DNA of 38,292 nucleotides from positions 1-38,292 of the forward strand of contig CATYUF010000009.1 in the NCBI GenBank assembly GCA_958413095.1, in the 5' to 3' direction. A program made the position numbers and the translations under genes. Within the stretch, counting starts at the first letter, position 1. Every line of letters begins with the position of its first letter. Source of the DNA: an uncultured Clostridium sp. GTDB lineage: Bacteria; Bacillota; Clostridia; TANB77; CAG-508. Shown one piece after another: positions 16,455 through 25,184 of the stretch. The notes under the pieces are model-generated. The model made no database searches. It was not told the origin of the DNA and worked only from the letters and a program-made list of their open reading frames with translations.

Positions 16455-16516
16455 AATGATTTTGGGGTCGGAGAGAAAAATCACTCCGACCCCAAAATCA
16501 CGACCCCAAAATCATT
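16455..16516 (+). other. GC-rich hairpin with duplicated 3' arm before mutS2
   Basis: TGATTTTGGGGTCGGAG (16457-16473) pairs without mismatch over 17 bp with 16484-16500. A second copy of the 3' arm, GACCCCAAAATCATT (16502-16516), can instead pair over 15 bp with 16455-16469. The two folds exclude each other. No T run follows either, so a simple terminator does not explain it. The G/C-rich arms stand out from the surrounding A+T-rich DNA. Confidence 0.7.
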
Positions 16517-16547
16517 AAAATTACAATATAAATAAGGAGTGCTATCA

Positions 16548-18929
16548 ATGAATATCAACTATTTAAATAAATTAGAATTTAATAAAATTTTAGAAATATT
16601 ATCAACATTTTGTTCTACATATGTTGGAAAAGATTTGGCATTAAATTTACAAGTAAGTAATGATAAAAATTTAGTAAAAAATATGCTTTCTGAAACTGAA
16701 GAAGCTGTTAATTTAGTTTATAGAAATTCTACTCCTTCTTTTTATGATATTTCTGATATTAATATATATTTAAAATCTTTAGAAAGTTATATGTCTTTAT
16801 CTGCCAAGGCTCTTTTGGATTTAGCTAGTATTTTTAAATTGGCTGAAAATTTAAAAGATTATTTTAATAAAGATTTTATAGATATTAATGAATATCCAAA
16901 ATTGAATATATTGTTTTCAGAGCTTTATTCTAATAAGAGTATACAAGATAAAATATTTTCTTGTATTATTGATGAAAATACTATTGATGATAAGGCTTCC
17001 TCTGAATTAGATAAAATTCGTAAAAGGAAAAGACATATTGAACAAGATATTCGTTCAAAACTAAATAATATGATACATTCTTCTAATTTTTCCAAATATC
17101 TTCAAGAAAATTTAATAACTATTAGAAATGATAGGTTTGTAATTCCTATTAAAGAAGAATATAGGTCACAAGTAAAAGGCTTTGTTCATGATGTTTCAAA
17201 TGCTGGTTCTACTCTATTTATTGAACCTATTATCATTTTTGAAATGAATAATGAACTAAATCAGCTAAGAGTTGAAGAAGAAATTGAAATTGAAAAAATA
17301 TTGCAAAATTTAACTAAGTTATTTTTTCCTTATGTTAAAGAATTAGAAAATGATGTTAAAATCATTGGTAATTTAGATTTTATATTTGCCAAAGCTAAAT
17401 ATTCAAAATCTTTAAATTGTACTACACCTAAAATAAATGATGATAAATATATTTCTCTTATTAATGCAAGGCATCCTTTAATTGATAAAAATAAGGTTGT
17501 TCCTATTTCTGTTGATTTAGGAAAGGATTTTTCTACTCTACTTATCACAGGTCCTAATACTGGTGGAAAGACTGTTTCTTTAAAAACTGTTGGATTATTA
17601 ACTTGTATGGCTTGTTGTGGGTTAAATATACCTGCTGATGAAAATTCGAGTATTTTTGTTTTTGATAATATATTTGCTGATATAGGAGATGACCAAAGTA
17701 TTGCAGATTCTTTAAGTACATTTTCTGCACATATGACTAATATTGTGGATATAGTAAATACAGCTAACTCTAATTCGTTAATTTTAGTTGATGAATTAGG
17801 TTCTGGAACAGACCCTCTAGAAGGCGCTAATTTAGCTATTTCTATCTTAGCTCATTTCAAAAAATTAGGTGCTTTAACGATTGCAACTACTCATTATCAA
17901 GAATTGAAAAAATATGCTTTAACAACAGAAGGGTTTCAAAATGCATCTGTTGAATTTGATGTTTCTACTCTATCACCAACTTACAGGCTCTTAATAGGTG
18001 TTCCTGGAAAAAGTAATGCTTTTGAAATTAGTCGTAAGCTTGGATTAAGTGATGAAATTATTAATAATGCTCAAGCTTTGTTATCTAAAAAAGATATTGA
18101 TTTTGAAACATTGTTAAAGTCAATTTATGATGATAAAGCGCAAATTGAAAAAGAAAAATTACAAATTTCTGAAGAACTTGCTAAAACTTCAGAAATTAGA
18201 AAAACATTAGAAGAAAAAAATCTTTCAAGAATTCAAGAAGAACAAAATATTATTAATAATGCAAAAGTTAAAGCTAGAAATATTTTATTAGAAGCTAAAG
18301 AAGATGCTAATGAAATAATAAAGGAAATGTCATCAAAATCTGACTCTAAATCTTTGGATAACTTACGAAATTCTTTAAATAAGAAAATAAAAGATATAAA
18401 TATTTCTAACCAGTTTGCTGAAGATTTTCAAAATGATAAAAATAAGTTAGATATTAACGAGATAAAGCCTAATCTTGATGTTTTTATATCTTCTTTAGGT
18501 AAAGAAGGGACTGTTTTAAGTTTTCCTTCTAAGTCTAATCAAGTTCAAGTTCAAATCGGTAGTATGAAAATGAATGTTGATATAAAATATTTGAGAAAAA
18601 TTGAAAAAAATGATACTAATAAAAATGCAAAAAATAAATCTATTACCTCTTCTGTTTCTTATAAAAATATATCTAAATCTAGGAATATAAAAACTGAAAT
18701 AAATGTATTGGGATTAACAGTTGATGAAGCAACTTTAGTGGTTGATAAATTTTTGGATGATTGTGCTATTGCTAATCTTCAAACTGTTAGAATAATTCAT
18801 GGAAAAGGTACTGGAAAATTGAAAAATGGTATTCATCAATTCTTGAAATCTAATTCTCATGTGAAAAGTTTTAGACTTGGGACTTTTGGTGAAGGTGAAA
18901 TGGGAGTTACTGTTGTGGAGCTTAAGTAA
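16548..18929 (+). CDS. mutS2: MutS2 endonuclease/ATPase
   Basis: MutS-family ATPase with a C-terminal Smr nuclease domain; family roles include suppression of homologous recombination and rescue of collided ribosomes. Core/lever regions about 1-300; ATPase with Walker A GPNTGGKT (335-342), DELGSGTDP Walker B region, then ATTHYQELK; long coiled coil about 510-620; KOW-like segment (GKEGTVLSFPSKSNQVQVQ); Smr domain about 713-793 with HGKGTGKL (His751). The usual LDLRG entry motif reads VLGLTV here, so the first catalytic Asp is not evident. Start: ATG at 16548, 8 nt behind AAGGAG; a GTG at 16539 overlaps that site and is rejected. Confidence 0.94.
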   Translation: MNINYLNKLEFNKILEILSTFCSTYVGKDLALNLQVSNDKNLVKNMLSETEEAVNLVYRNSTPSFYDISDINIYLKSLESYMSLSAKALLDLASIFKLAENLKDYFNKDFIDINEYPKLNILFSELYSNKSIQDKIFSCIIDENTIDDKASSELDKIRKRKRHIEQDIRSKLNNMIHSSNFSKYLQENLITIRNDRFVIPIKEEYRSQVKGFVHDVSNAGSTLFIEPIIIFEMNNELNQLRVEEEIEIEKILQNLTKLFFPYVKELENDVKIIGNLDFIFAKAKYSKSLNCTTPKINDDKYISLINARHPLIDKNKVVPISVDLGKDFSTLLITGPNTGGKTVSLKTVGLLTCMACCGLNIPADENSSIFVFDNIFADIGDDQSIADSLSTFSAHMTNIVDIVNTANSNSLILVDELGSGTDPLEGANLAISILAHFKKLGALTIATTHYQELKKYALTTEGFQNASVEFDVSTLSPTYRLLIGVPGKSNAFEISRKLGLSDEIINNAQALLSKKDIDFETLLKSIYDDKAQIEKEKLQISEELAKTSEIRKTLEEKNLSRIQEEQNIINNAKVKARNILLEAKEDANEIIKEMSSKSDSKSLDNLRNSLNKKIKDINISNQFAEDFQNDKNKLDINEIKPNLDVFISSLGKEGTVLSFPSKSNQVQVQIGSMKMNVDIKYLRKIEKNDTNKNAKNKSITSSVSYKNISKSRNIKTEINVLGLTVDEATLVVDKFLDDCAIANLQTVRIIHGKGTGKLKNGIHQFLKSNSHVKSFRLGTFGEGEMGVTVVELK

Positions 18930-19047
18930 CAAAGTTTGAAGTTTGTACGAATTATTCTATATAATCAATATTATAATATTAAATTTTTGAAATAATATTA
19001 TAATCAAATTTTATATGTTTTATTGTATTTAAAACTCTATTAGCATA

Positions 19048-19175
19048 ATAAGAAAAGTAGCGAAGCTAAACTAGAAAAGCTATCGCGGGTCTTTTTAAAG
19101 GTCACTTTTACTTGTTGTATACGGAAAAATCTTATAGAGGGTTAAGATAAAAGTTGATTTTTCCTATACAATAAA
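19048..19175 (+). repeat. 128-bp dispersed hairpin repeat, copy B
   Basis: Inverted orientation relative to copy A (9850-9977), with 7 differences by eye. It keeps the long inverted repeat (TATACGGAAAAATC / GATTTTTCCTATACA) and the AGTAGCGAAGCTA hairpin. No 36-codon gene or small-RNA promoter accompanies it. As in copy A, one edge coincides with the T run of a terminator, here the secF one. Confidence 0.75.
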
Positions 19176-19222
19176 AAGATAGTAATAAAAATTAATCATT
19201 TATTTTTATTACTATCTTTTAT
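19174..19222 (-). terminator. Terminator of the HD-secD-secF operon
   Basis: AAAGATAGTAATAAAAAT pairs with ATTTTTATTACTATCTTT around an 8-9-nt loop; T-rich on both sides, so it may work both ways. The minus-strand T run abuts the 128-bp repeat. Confidence 0.8.
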
Positions 19223-19252
19223 TATATATACTCTATATTTATTCTTTGTGCT

Positions 19253-19918
19253 TTATTTACTTTTTTCCATTTCTTCCTTTTTACTTCTATTGCATTTTTC
19301 CAAGTTATTTGTTATTCCTAATAAAGTAAATAAGTAAACTATTATTACCATTGGTATTGTTAATCTTCCTACTGGAATTCGTGTCAATGCTATTACTGAA
19401 AATAACTCGACTTGTGTTATAGCTAAAATTGCTAATACTTTTAAAGTTGTTTTTACAATTCCTAATTTATAATATCTTGCTCCCATATATACTAATATTG
19501 CAAGTGTTGCAATGGCAAATGGTAAAATGTATGATTTTATTATATCTAAACCTTTTGTGTGTGCAACATCTATTATTTTTGTTGCTTCTTGATTTAATTG
19601 TGTTCCATATTTTTCATTAACCTTTGTAATTAAATTTGCTTTTTGTTCTTCTGTAATTTTAGTTGTTGTTATTGCAACTGTATCTTCAAATACTTCTACT
19701 TTTTCAATCATTATTGGTTGATTTTCAAATACTTCTTTGGCTATTTCTTTTACTTCTGAATTTTTAAATTCTTGATTTAATACTAACTCTACTTTTTGAG
19801 TTTTTTGATATTTTAAGTCAAAGTTAAATCCTTTTGTTGCTATCATTATTATTCCTGCTACTATTATTATTATAGCTAGTACTGATAATATTTTTTTATT
19901 TCTATTCATATTTTTCAT
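19253..19918 (-). CDS. secF: SecF-like translocase subunit, short form
   Basis: Partner of SecD in the complex that uses the ion gradient to help proteins leave SecYEG. Visible: first membrane helix (about 8-26), an entry motif reduced to GFNFDLKY, a periplasmic-type domain (about 30-125), and three further helices (about 130-150, 158-176, 185-205). SecF normally has ~300 aa and six helices; here only 221 aa and four helices. The segment corresponding to GYSLNDTVVVFDRIREN reads LLGITNNLEKCNR, without the Asp and Arg, and the last two helices are absent. It follows secD by 15 nt with AGGAGG. Assignment comes mainly from position and overall layout. Confidence 0.7.
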   Translation of the reverse strand: MKNMNRNKKILSVLAIIIIVAGIIMIATKGFNFDLKYQKTQKVELVLNQEFKNSEVKEIAKEVFENQPIMIEKVEVFEDTVAITTTKITEEQKANLITKVNEKYGTQLNQEATKIIDVAHTKGLDIIKSYILPFAIATLAILVYMGARYYKLGIVKTTLKVLAILAITQVELFSVIALTRIPVGRLTIPMVIIVYLFTLLGITNNLEKCNRSKKEEMEKSK

Positions 19919-19933
19919 TACTATAAATACCTC

Positions 19934-21400
19934 CTATCTTTCTGCTCTTATTTTTAATAATGTTGCTGTTACTAAATTACATATTGCTATTAATACTATT
20001 CCCCAGAACATTACCATTCCAAAACTACTAATTGCCATCCAATTTGTAAAACAGAATACTACTACTGCTATACATATAGGTATAATTTTAATGAAAAATT
20101 CTTTATAACTTTCTTTAATTAATTTATTGATTTCTTCTTTTGTCATTTCTTCTTTGCTATTTTTTATTTTTGTTAATATCATATTAATAAATATATATCC
20201 TAATACTAATATTATTGCAATTCCAAATATTCCTTGAATTGATAATGTAACATTTGTATATTTTAGTAATATATTATAAATAGCTGTAAATCCTATAAAT
20301 GAAATTCCTGCTAATAAGCCATTCATTTTAAATCTTATTACTAATACAATTATAGCTACTGCAATTGCTATTACTACTGCTAATTTTACATATTGTAAAT
20401 CTTGTGATGTTACATCTGATAATATATATTCATTTTGGCTTATGTCATATTTTACTGGCATATTTCCTGAATTTAATACACTTGCAATTGTACCAGCTTG
20501 TTCAGCATATCCTTGTAATGTTTTAGAATCTGTTGCACTAGCACCTATTGATAATTGTAAAGTTCCTGTTCTTATTGTTTCATCAAAACTTGTAGTCATT
20601 ATTTCTTGGTCATCTAACTTCATTGTTATTTGTTTTTCTTTTTCTGTATTTTCTTCGCTTTGAGTTGCTTCATTATTTGTTTCTTCGTTAGTTGTTGTGT
20701 TATTATTTTCTGCCTCTCCATTAGTATTTGTATTTTGTTCCTCTTCTACTTTTTTATAGTTATTGCTTATATCTTCAAGTTTTTTAGTTCCTTCTTTTGT
20801 AAATTCCATATCTAAATATACTGTTGTTCCATTACTTGATGTAGAACTAGAACCATACATTACTTTTGCTCTTTTTAAATCATTATTATTCATTAATACT
20901 TCTTTAGTTTCACTATCTATTATTTCAAACTTTCCAACTGTATTTAAGTTACTAACTACTTTATCTGTATTTTTATTTTCTGGTATCTTTATTAAGATTT
21001 CTCCATTTTCTTCATTTAATGATATTTCATATTCTCCAATTCCTTGTTCTTTAAATCTGTCTTCTAGAATTTTCTTTGTCTTTTCGTAATTTTCTTTTGT
21101 TAATACATCTTGTGAATTATTTGCTACATTTTCTTTTGTATATCCTTTTTCTTTTAATTGTTCATCAGTTAATTCTTCTTCTGTCTCTACTACTTTTCCT
21201 TCTGAATCTTTTATAATTTCTTTATTTTCATTGTTTACTGTTAATCTTATATTCCTAGCACCATTTAAGTCCATTGCATAAGTATAATCTTTAACATTAT
21301 CTTCCATTCTATTTTGTTCTGTAACATATAATCCAAATGCACTTATCATAGATATTAATACTATTACTAATACTATTGTTGATATTTTTACTTTCTTCAT
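19934..21400 (-). CDS. secD: SecD-like translocase subunit, divergent
   Basis: N-terminal helix (about 7-27), entry motif YAMDLNGARNIRLTV (41-55), a periplasmic domain with ILEDRFKEQGIGEYEI and GKFEIIDSET, then RTGTLQLSIGAS and five C-terminal helices (about 337-470). Two oddities: a low-complexity Asn/Thr/Glu insert at about 220-256, and the fourth helix reads IFGIAIILVLGYIFINMILTKI where SecD usually has a DANVLIFERI motif, so the conserved Asp and Arg of the ion path are missing. Middle gene of an operon with an upstream HD hydrolase (13 nt) and secF. Confidence 0.82.
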   Translation of the reverse strand: MKKVKISTIVLVIVLISMISAFGLYVTEQNRMEDNVKDYTYAMDLNGARNIRLTVNNENKEIIKDSEGKVVETEEELTDEQLKEKGYTKENVANNSQDVLTKENYEKTKKILEDRFKEQGIGEYEISLNEENGEILIKIPENKNTDKVVSNLNTVGKFEIIDSETKEVLMNNNDLKRAKVMYGSSSTSSNGTTVYLDMEFTKEGTKKLEDISNNYKKVEEEQNTNTNGEAENNNTTTNEETNNEATQSEENTEKEKQITMKLDDQEIMTTSFDETIRTGTLQLSIGASATDSKTLQGYAEQAGTIASVLNSGNMPVKYDISQNEYILSDVTSQDLQYVKLAVVIAIAVAIIVLVIRFKMNGLLAGISFIGFTAIYNILLKYTNVTLSIQGIFGIAIILVLGYIFINMILTKIKNSKEEMTKEEINKLIKESYKEFFIKIIPICIAVVVFCFTNWMAISSFGMVMFWGIVLIAICNLVTATLLKIRAER

Positions 21401-21413
21401 TTTTATTCCTCCA

Positions 21414-22073
21414 TTATAATAATTTTGTATTATTTATTACTAATTCAAACCAAATTTTTAAATATTTTGCTGCATATTTGCTCATCATTGTTCTCTCCAT
21501 GAATATTTCAAAATAATCTAATACTGGACATAATTTTGTATCTATTGTTAAATTTAAAATAACTTTTCTTTGCTCAGCATCTAAATTTAATTCGGCATTT
21601 GTTACTGCATAATTTACTCTATCATGTATATCAAATGTTGATAAATTTTTATTTGTCACTCTGTTTCTATGAACATCTGACTTGTCTGCTAATATTATTG
21701 CTGCTGATATATCACTAACTGCTGTTCCCGTTTTTTCATCATGATTTCCTATTGCCATCATTATCTCTGTTCTTTCTTCTACTGGCATTCCCATATCTTT
21801 TAAAATGTTGTATGCCATTATCGCTCCACTATGTGCATGGTCAACTCTGTTTACACAATTTCCTATATCATGTAGATATCCTGCTATTCTTGTAAGTTCT
21901 ACTGTTCTTTCTGAATATCCTAATTTTTCTAATATATCTCCCGCTCTTTTTGAAACTATGGAAATATGTCTATGACTGTGTTCTGTGTATCCTAAACCAT
22001 CTAGTTGTTTTTGTGCGCCTTTTATTAGTGCTTCTACTTCCTCATTTTTTCTAACATCATCTAAAGTTATCAT
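21414..22073 (-). CDS. HD-domain phosphohydrolase
   Basis: Metal-dependent hydrolase of the HD superfamily. Metal ligands visible: His33/His36 (EHSHRH), His68-Asp69 (YLHDIGN), His79/His81 (VDHAHSG), His111-Asp112 (GNHDEKTG), Asp130 (AAIILADKSDVHR). This is the one-domain type of predicted HD hydrolase, 219 aa; its substrate (nucleotide, phosphorylated metabolite or cyclic dinucleotide) cannot be read off. No sensory or RelA-like synthetase domain is attached. ATG behind AAAGGAGG. First gene of the HD-secD-secF operon; such hydrolases often sit beside secDF in Clostridia, with no clear functional reason. Confidence 0.85.
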   Translation of the reverse strand: MITLDDVRKNEEVEALIKGAQKQLDGLGYTEHSHRHISIVSKRAGDILEKLGYSERTVELTRIAGYLHDIGNCVNRVDHAHSGAIMAYNILKDMGMPVEERTEIMMAIGNHDEKTGTAVSDISAAIILADKSDVHRNRVTNKNLSTFDIHDRVNYAVTNAELNLDAEQRKVILNLTIDTKLCPVLDYFEIFMERTMMSKYAAKYLKIWFELVINNTKLL

Positions 22074-22221
22074 TTGCTTCCTCCTTTTGTCTTTATTGAT
22101 TTTATATTAATTTTTCAAAAATATCAACTATTTATGCATTATTTATTATTTTTATTTTCTTTTATTAATTTATATGTATAGTTTTAATTAATATCTACTT
22201 TTAATACTATTATTTTATTGC

Positions 22222-22277
22222 AATAAAAGTAAAGGTTAGAATTTAGTATCGCCTACTTCTAACCTTTACTTTTTTAA
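22222..22277 (-). terminator. Terminator after the alpha/beta hydrolase gene
   Basis: AAAAGTAAAGGTTAGAA pairs with TTCTAACCTTTACTTTT, 15-nt loop, T-rich on both sides. It ends the hydrolase transcript on the minus strand. Confidence 0.8.
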
Positions 22278-22354
22278 TAATTTCAATATATTTTTTCTTT
22301 ATAAGAATACTTTAAACTTATTCTACTTTATCATTGTCATTAAGTAAATTAATT

Positions 22355-23266
22355 TTATATTATAAAATTTAATATATCTTCGTATATTTTTATGTTTTCT
22401 TCTTCGTTTAATATTTCATGTCTTAAATTAGAATATAACTTTCCTTCTATATTTTTATATCCTAATTTTTTTAAGAATTCTTGACTTTTAATCCATTCCT
22501 TTTTATTTATTATAACTGGGTCTTTTTCTCCTGCAATAAAAAATATTGATAATTCTTTATTATTTATGTTCCAATTCTTCTTGCTATATACATCTTTTAC
22601 AAGTTTAAATAAATTTTTAAATCCGTTTAAAGTAAATATAAATCCACATAATGAGTCTTTATCATATTCTTTTACTGTTTCTTCATTAGCACATATCCAT
22701 GAATTTATTGATTTTGCATTTTCTAAGTTCTTATTATAACTTCCAAATGCTAAATTTTGTATAAATTTACTTCTATATTTATTTCCTTTTATTTTTTCTA
22801 GTACATTAGCTATAAATATTGCTATATTTGTAAATGGATTATTACTTGGTGAACCACATACTATTAATTTATCTATATCTGCATCATATTTTTTTATATA
22901 TTTTCTTACCACTAAAGATCCCATACTATGTCCAAATAAAATAATCTTTTTTTCAGGGTATTTATTTTTTATATAATTTGTTATTTGATGCAAATCTTCC
23001 ACTATGAATTCAGCATTATTATCATAAAAAAATCCTAAGTCTTCGTTACTTTTGACACTTTTTCCATGTCCTCTGTGGTCGTTTATTATGGTTATATATC
23101 CATTACTTGATAAATATTTCATAAAGTCATAATATCTTTCTTTATGTTCTGCCATACCGTGAGAAATTTGAAATATTCCTTTTATTTCAGTATCAGGTAT
23201 AATCATAGCTATGCTTATAGGTAAATTATCTTGATTTGAATTTATTTTTATTTCTTTTATTTCCAT
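22355..23266 (-). CDS. Alpha/beta hydrolase, lysophospholipase/monoacylglycerol lipase type
   Basis: Serine hydrolase of the alpha/beta fold, probably cleaving an acyl ester of a lipid. Oxyanion region ISHGMAEHKERY (35-46), HRGHGKS (64-70), nucleophile elbow FGHSMGS with Ser114, acid Asp249 (FIAGEKDPV), and His283 (NLRHEILNE) complete the triad. These blocks match the Hydrolase_4 group that includes monoacylglycerol lipases (PldB/YtpA style). No signal peptide, so cytoplasmic. The 303-aa length is typical. Single gene ended by the terminator at 22222-22277. The start ATG has only weak upstream pairing. Confidence 0.88.
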   Translation of the reverse strand: MEIKEIKINSNQDNLPISIAMIIPDTEIKGIFQISHGMAEHKERYYDFMKYLSSNGYITIINDHRGHGKSVKSNEDLGFFYDNNAEFIVEDLHQITNYIKNKYPEKKIILFGHSMGSLVVRKYIKKYDADIDKLIVCGSPSNNPFTNIAIFIANVLEKIKGNKYRSKFIQNLAFGSYNKNLENAKSINSWICANEETVKEYDKDSLCGFIFTLNGFKNLFKLVKDVYSKKNWNINNKELSIFFIAGEKDPVIINKKEWIKSQEFLKKLGYKNIEGKLYSNLRHEILNEEENIKIYEDILNFII

Positions 23267-23329
23267 ATTGATTTTTATAGTATATTTTATTGATATACTA
23301 TTTTCTCCTTTCGTACAAGCATTTGTCTA

Positions 23330-23620
23330 TCAAAGAATATTCTTTGGTTGATATTTTCTTTCTTCTATAATTTCTTGATTTAATTTTAAGGTTCCAATTT
23401 GGAACCTCAAAGATTGAAATTCATTTTCAGTTAATTAAAAACAAAATTTTTCTGACATTCTCTTTCAACTAATGATAATAATTCTAGTCTTTTTCTTAAT
23501 AACTCTTCATTTACTCTATATTTTTTAACTAAAAATCAATATTTTTTCACCAATTTTTTGTATTCTTTTTTCCATTTGTATATCTTTAATTTCTTCCAAT
23601 TGTTTATTATATAATTTCAT
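23330..23620 (-). pseudogene. Decayed ORF6N-type phage regulatory gene fragment
   Basis: Three short frames in a row read as parts of one broken gene. The first starts with ATG behind GGGAGGA and reads MKLYNKQLEEIKD...RIQKIGEKIL; a second, shifted frame reads LVKKYRVNEELLRKRLELL...KNFVFN; a third reads TENEFQSLRFQIGTLKL. The last two joined (KNFVFN-LTENEFQSLRFQIGT) resemble the FxxQLTxEEFxxLRxQIGT segment of ORF6N domains in phage antirepressors. There is no catalytic or full DNA-binding part left. This marks old phage or mobile DNA beside the tRNA-Gly pair. The ORF6N call is by recalled consensus. Confidence 0.45.
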
Positions 23621-24131
23621 TTATCCTCCCGAAAATAAGTATATTAAATTCATTATAATATAATTTTATCACGCATTAAATAAGCATTTTCTTTTTATCT
23701 AATTTTTCTCCTACTATGATAATCATACTACACCATCTTTCCTTTTTCAAGTTAGAGGTAAATAAAAATATAAAATTAATTCAATTGTAACATTATTTTA
23801 ATAATAACTTATATAGCAATTTCACTTTTTAATATTGCTGAAATCATCTTTATTCCTTATTCTGTAAATACATATAATGAATAGTATTTTTTTGTGAAAT
23901 AAAAAGGAAAATTGATGTTACTCAACTTTCCTGTAATACTATTATAGGTTAAAACCTACAACATATTTGTGCTATTAGTGTATGCTAAAAGCTTAAAAAT
24001 ATTCATAATACTAAAAATCTTAAAAGATTTTCATATTTGTTAAATATTACTATTGTTTTAATGAAAACAACATATTTGTAATTTAATTTTATCATTTATC
24101 TTATTAAATGTCAAATTATAATCTCTACTTT
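23621..24131. other. Gene-free stretch between phage remnant and PemK gene
   Basis: No reading frame with a ribosome binding site is seen. Contents: the hairpin at 23898-23933, a palindrome AAAATCTTAAAAGATTTT near 24014-24031, and a short repeated word ACAACATATTTGT (near 23958 and 24068). Confidence 0.5.
23898..23933 (-). terminator. Terminator-like hairpin downstream of the PemK gene
   Basis: Minus-strand AGGAAAGTTGA pairs with TCAATTTTCCT (one G-U), 6-nt loop, followed by TTTTTATTT. It lies ~200 nt after the PemK stop and is the first good stop signal for it. Confidence 0.65.
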
Positions 24132-24665
24132 TTAATTTTCTTTTAGTTTTTCTATGTATTTATTCAAATTTTCAATTTTTTCTTCGTATTTCTTTATATT
24201 TTTCATCAATCCTAAACTTACATATAATGCATTATCTATATTGCTTATATCTTCTTTTGAAAGTTTTGTTATGTAGTTTCCTAATCTTGCTTTACTAACA
24301 GTTTGAACATTTGAAAGATTTACTTGTCCATCAAGTATTGTTATTCCGTTATTATCTTTTTGGCTTATAATATGTGCCATTGATGGAATTGGCTTTGCTG
24401 TATGTGTTATTGGTGCAACTATAACATTACTTGAATTTATATTGCCTACATCACTTTGAATTATTACACAAGGTCTTTCCTTTTGCATTTCTGAACCTAT
24501 ACCAATACCAAAATTGCATTTATAAACTTCACCTCTTCGTACAATTCTATTTTTAGCCTTGTCTGAATTAGTATCTAAATATATTTTTGTCTTAGTCCAT
24601 TCTAAAATGTGTTGTACTTTTGAAACAAGTATTTGGGGCTCTTCGTTTTTGTTTAATTTCTCCAT
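24132..24665 (-). CDS. PemK/MazF-family toxin-like protein
   Basis: Probable endoribonuclease of the PemK/MazF type. The SH3-like core runs about 50-160: RRGEVYKCNFG, SEMQKERPCVIIQSD, SSNVIVAPITHT, DGQVNLSNVQTVSKARLGNYI, all in family order. An N-terminal helical extension of ~45 aa and a C-terminal Lys/Glu coiled coil (about 150-177) flank it. The start ATG at 24665 is chosen because GAAGGGAG lies ~10 nt upstream; the frame remains open further up but then runs through the tRNA-Gly gene, which cannot be coding. No antitoxin gene is adjacent, so it may be a solitary or domesticated member. Confidence 0.8.
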   Translation of the reverse strand: MEKLNKNEEPQILVSKVQHILEWTKTKIYLDTNSDKAKNRIVRRGEVYKCNFGIGIGSEMQKERPCVIIQSDVGNINSSNVIVAPITHTAKPIPSMAHIISQKDNNGITILDGQVNLSNVQTVSKARLGNYITKLSKEDISNIDNALYVSLGLMKNIKKYEEKIENLNKYIEKLKEN

Positions 24666-24809
24666 ATAAAATTTTCTCCCTTCTATAATATAAAAATGTC
24701 TCAAGGCTTCAAAAGTTTCTTGAGAACTACTCATATAGTTTATATCATATAAAAAATTAAAAATCAATGTTTCCATTGATTCTTTATACCACTTCGTGGG
24801 AGTAAAATT

Positions 24810-24883
<74 letters not shown>

Positions 24884-24933
24884 ATATATAATTTTTATAT
24901 TATAATGCAAAATATAATCTGCAAATATTTACT

Positions 24934-25007
<74 letters not shown>

Positions 25008-25097
25008 ATTTGTCCTCTGACATTTATAGATTATAAATGCTTTTTTTATTTTTGTCAATACTTTTTTTAAAATTTTTTTAATTTTTCTGTTTTTTTA

Positions 25098-25126
25098 TTT
25101 ACAATTTCTTTTAACTAATATACAAT
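25098..25126 (+). promoter_or_regulatory. Promoter of the Lon-family protease gene
   Basis: TTTACA, 17-nt spacer, TACAAT, 58 nt before the start codon. No CIRCE-type or CtsR-like operator is seen. Confidence 0.6.
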
Positions 25127-25184
25127 AAGCTTAAATAATATTTTTAAAATTGTATATACTAAGAAAAAATTTTGGAGGTAACAA

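Noticed and set aside
16539..16547. GTG start of mutS2 three codons upstream
   Set aside because: It overlaps the AAGGAG ribosome binding site of the ATG at 16548.
23958..24080. Repeated word ACAACATATTTGT as a possible CRISPR or iteron
   Set aside because: Only two copies, irregular spacing, no array or replication gene.
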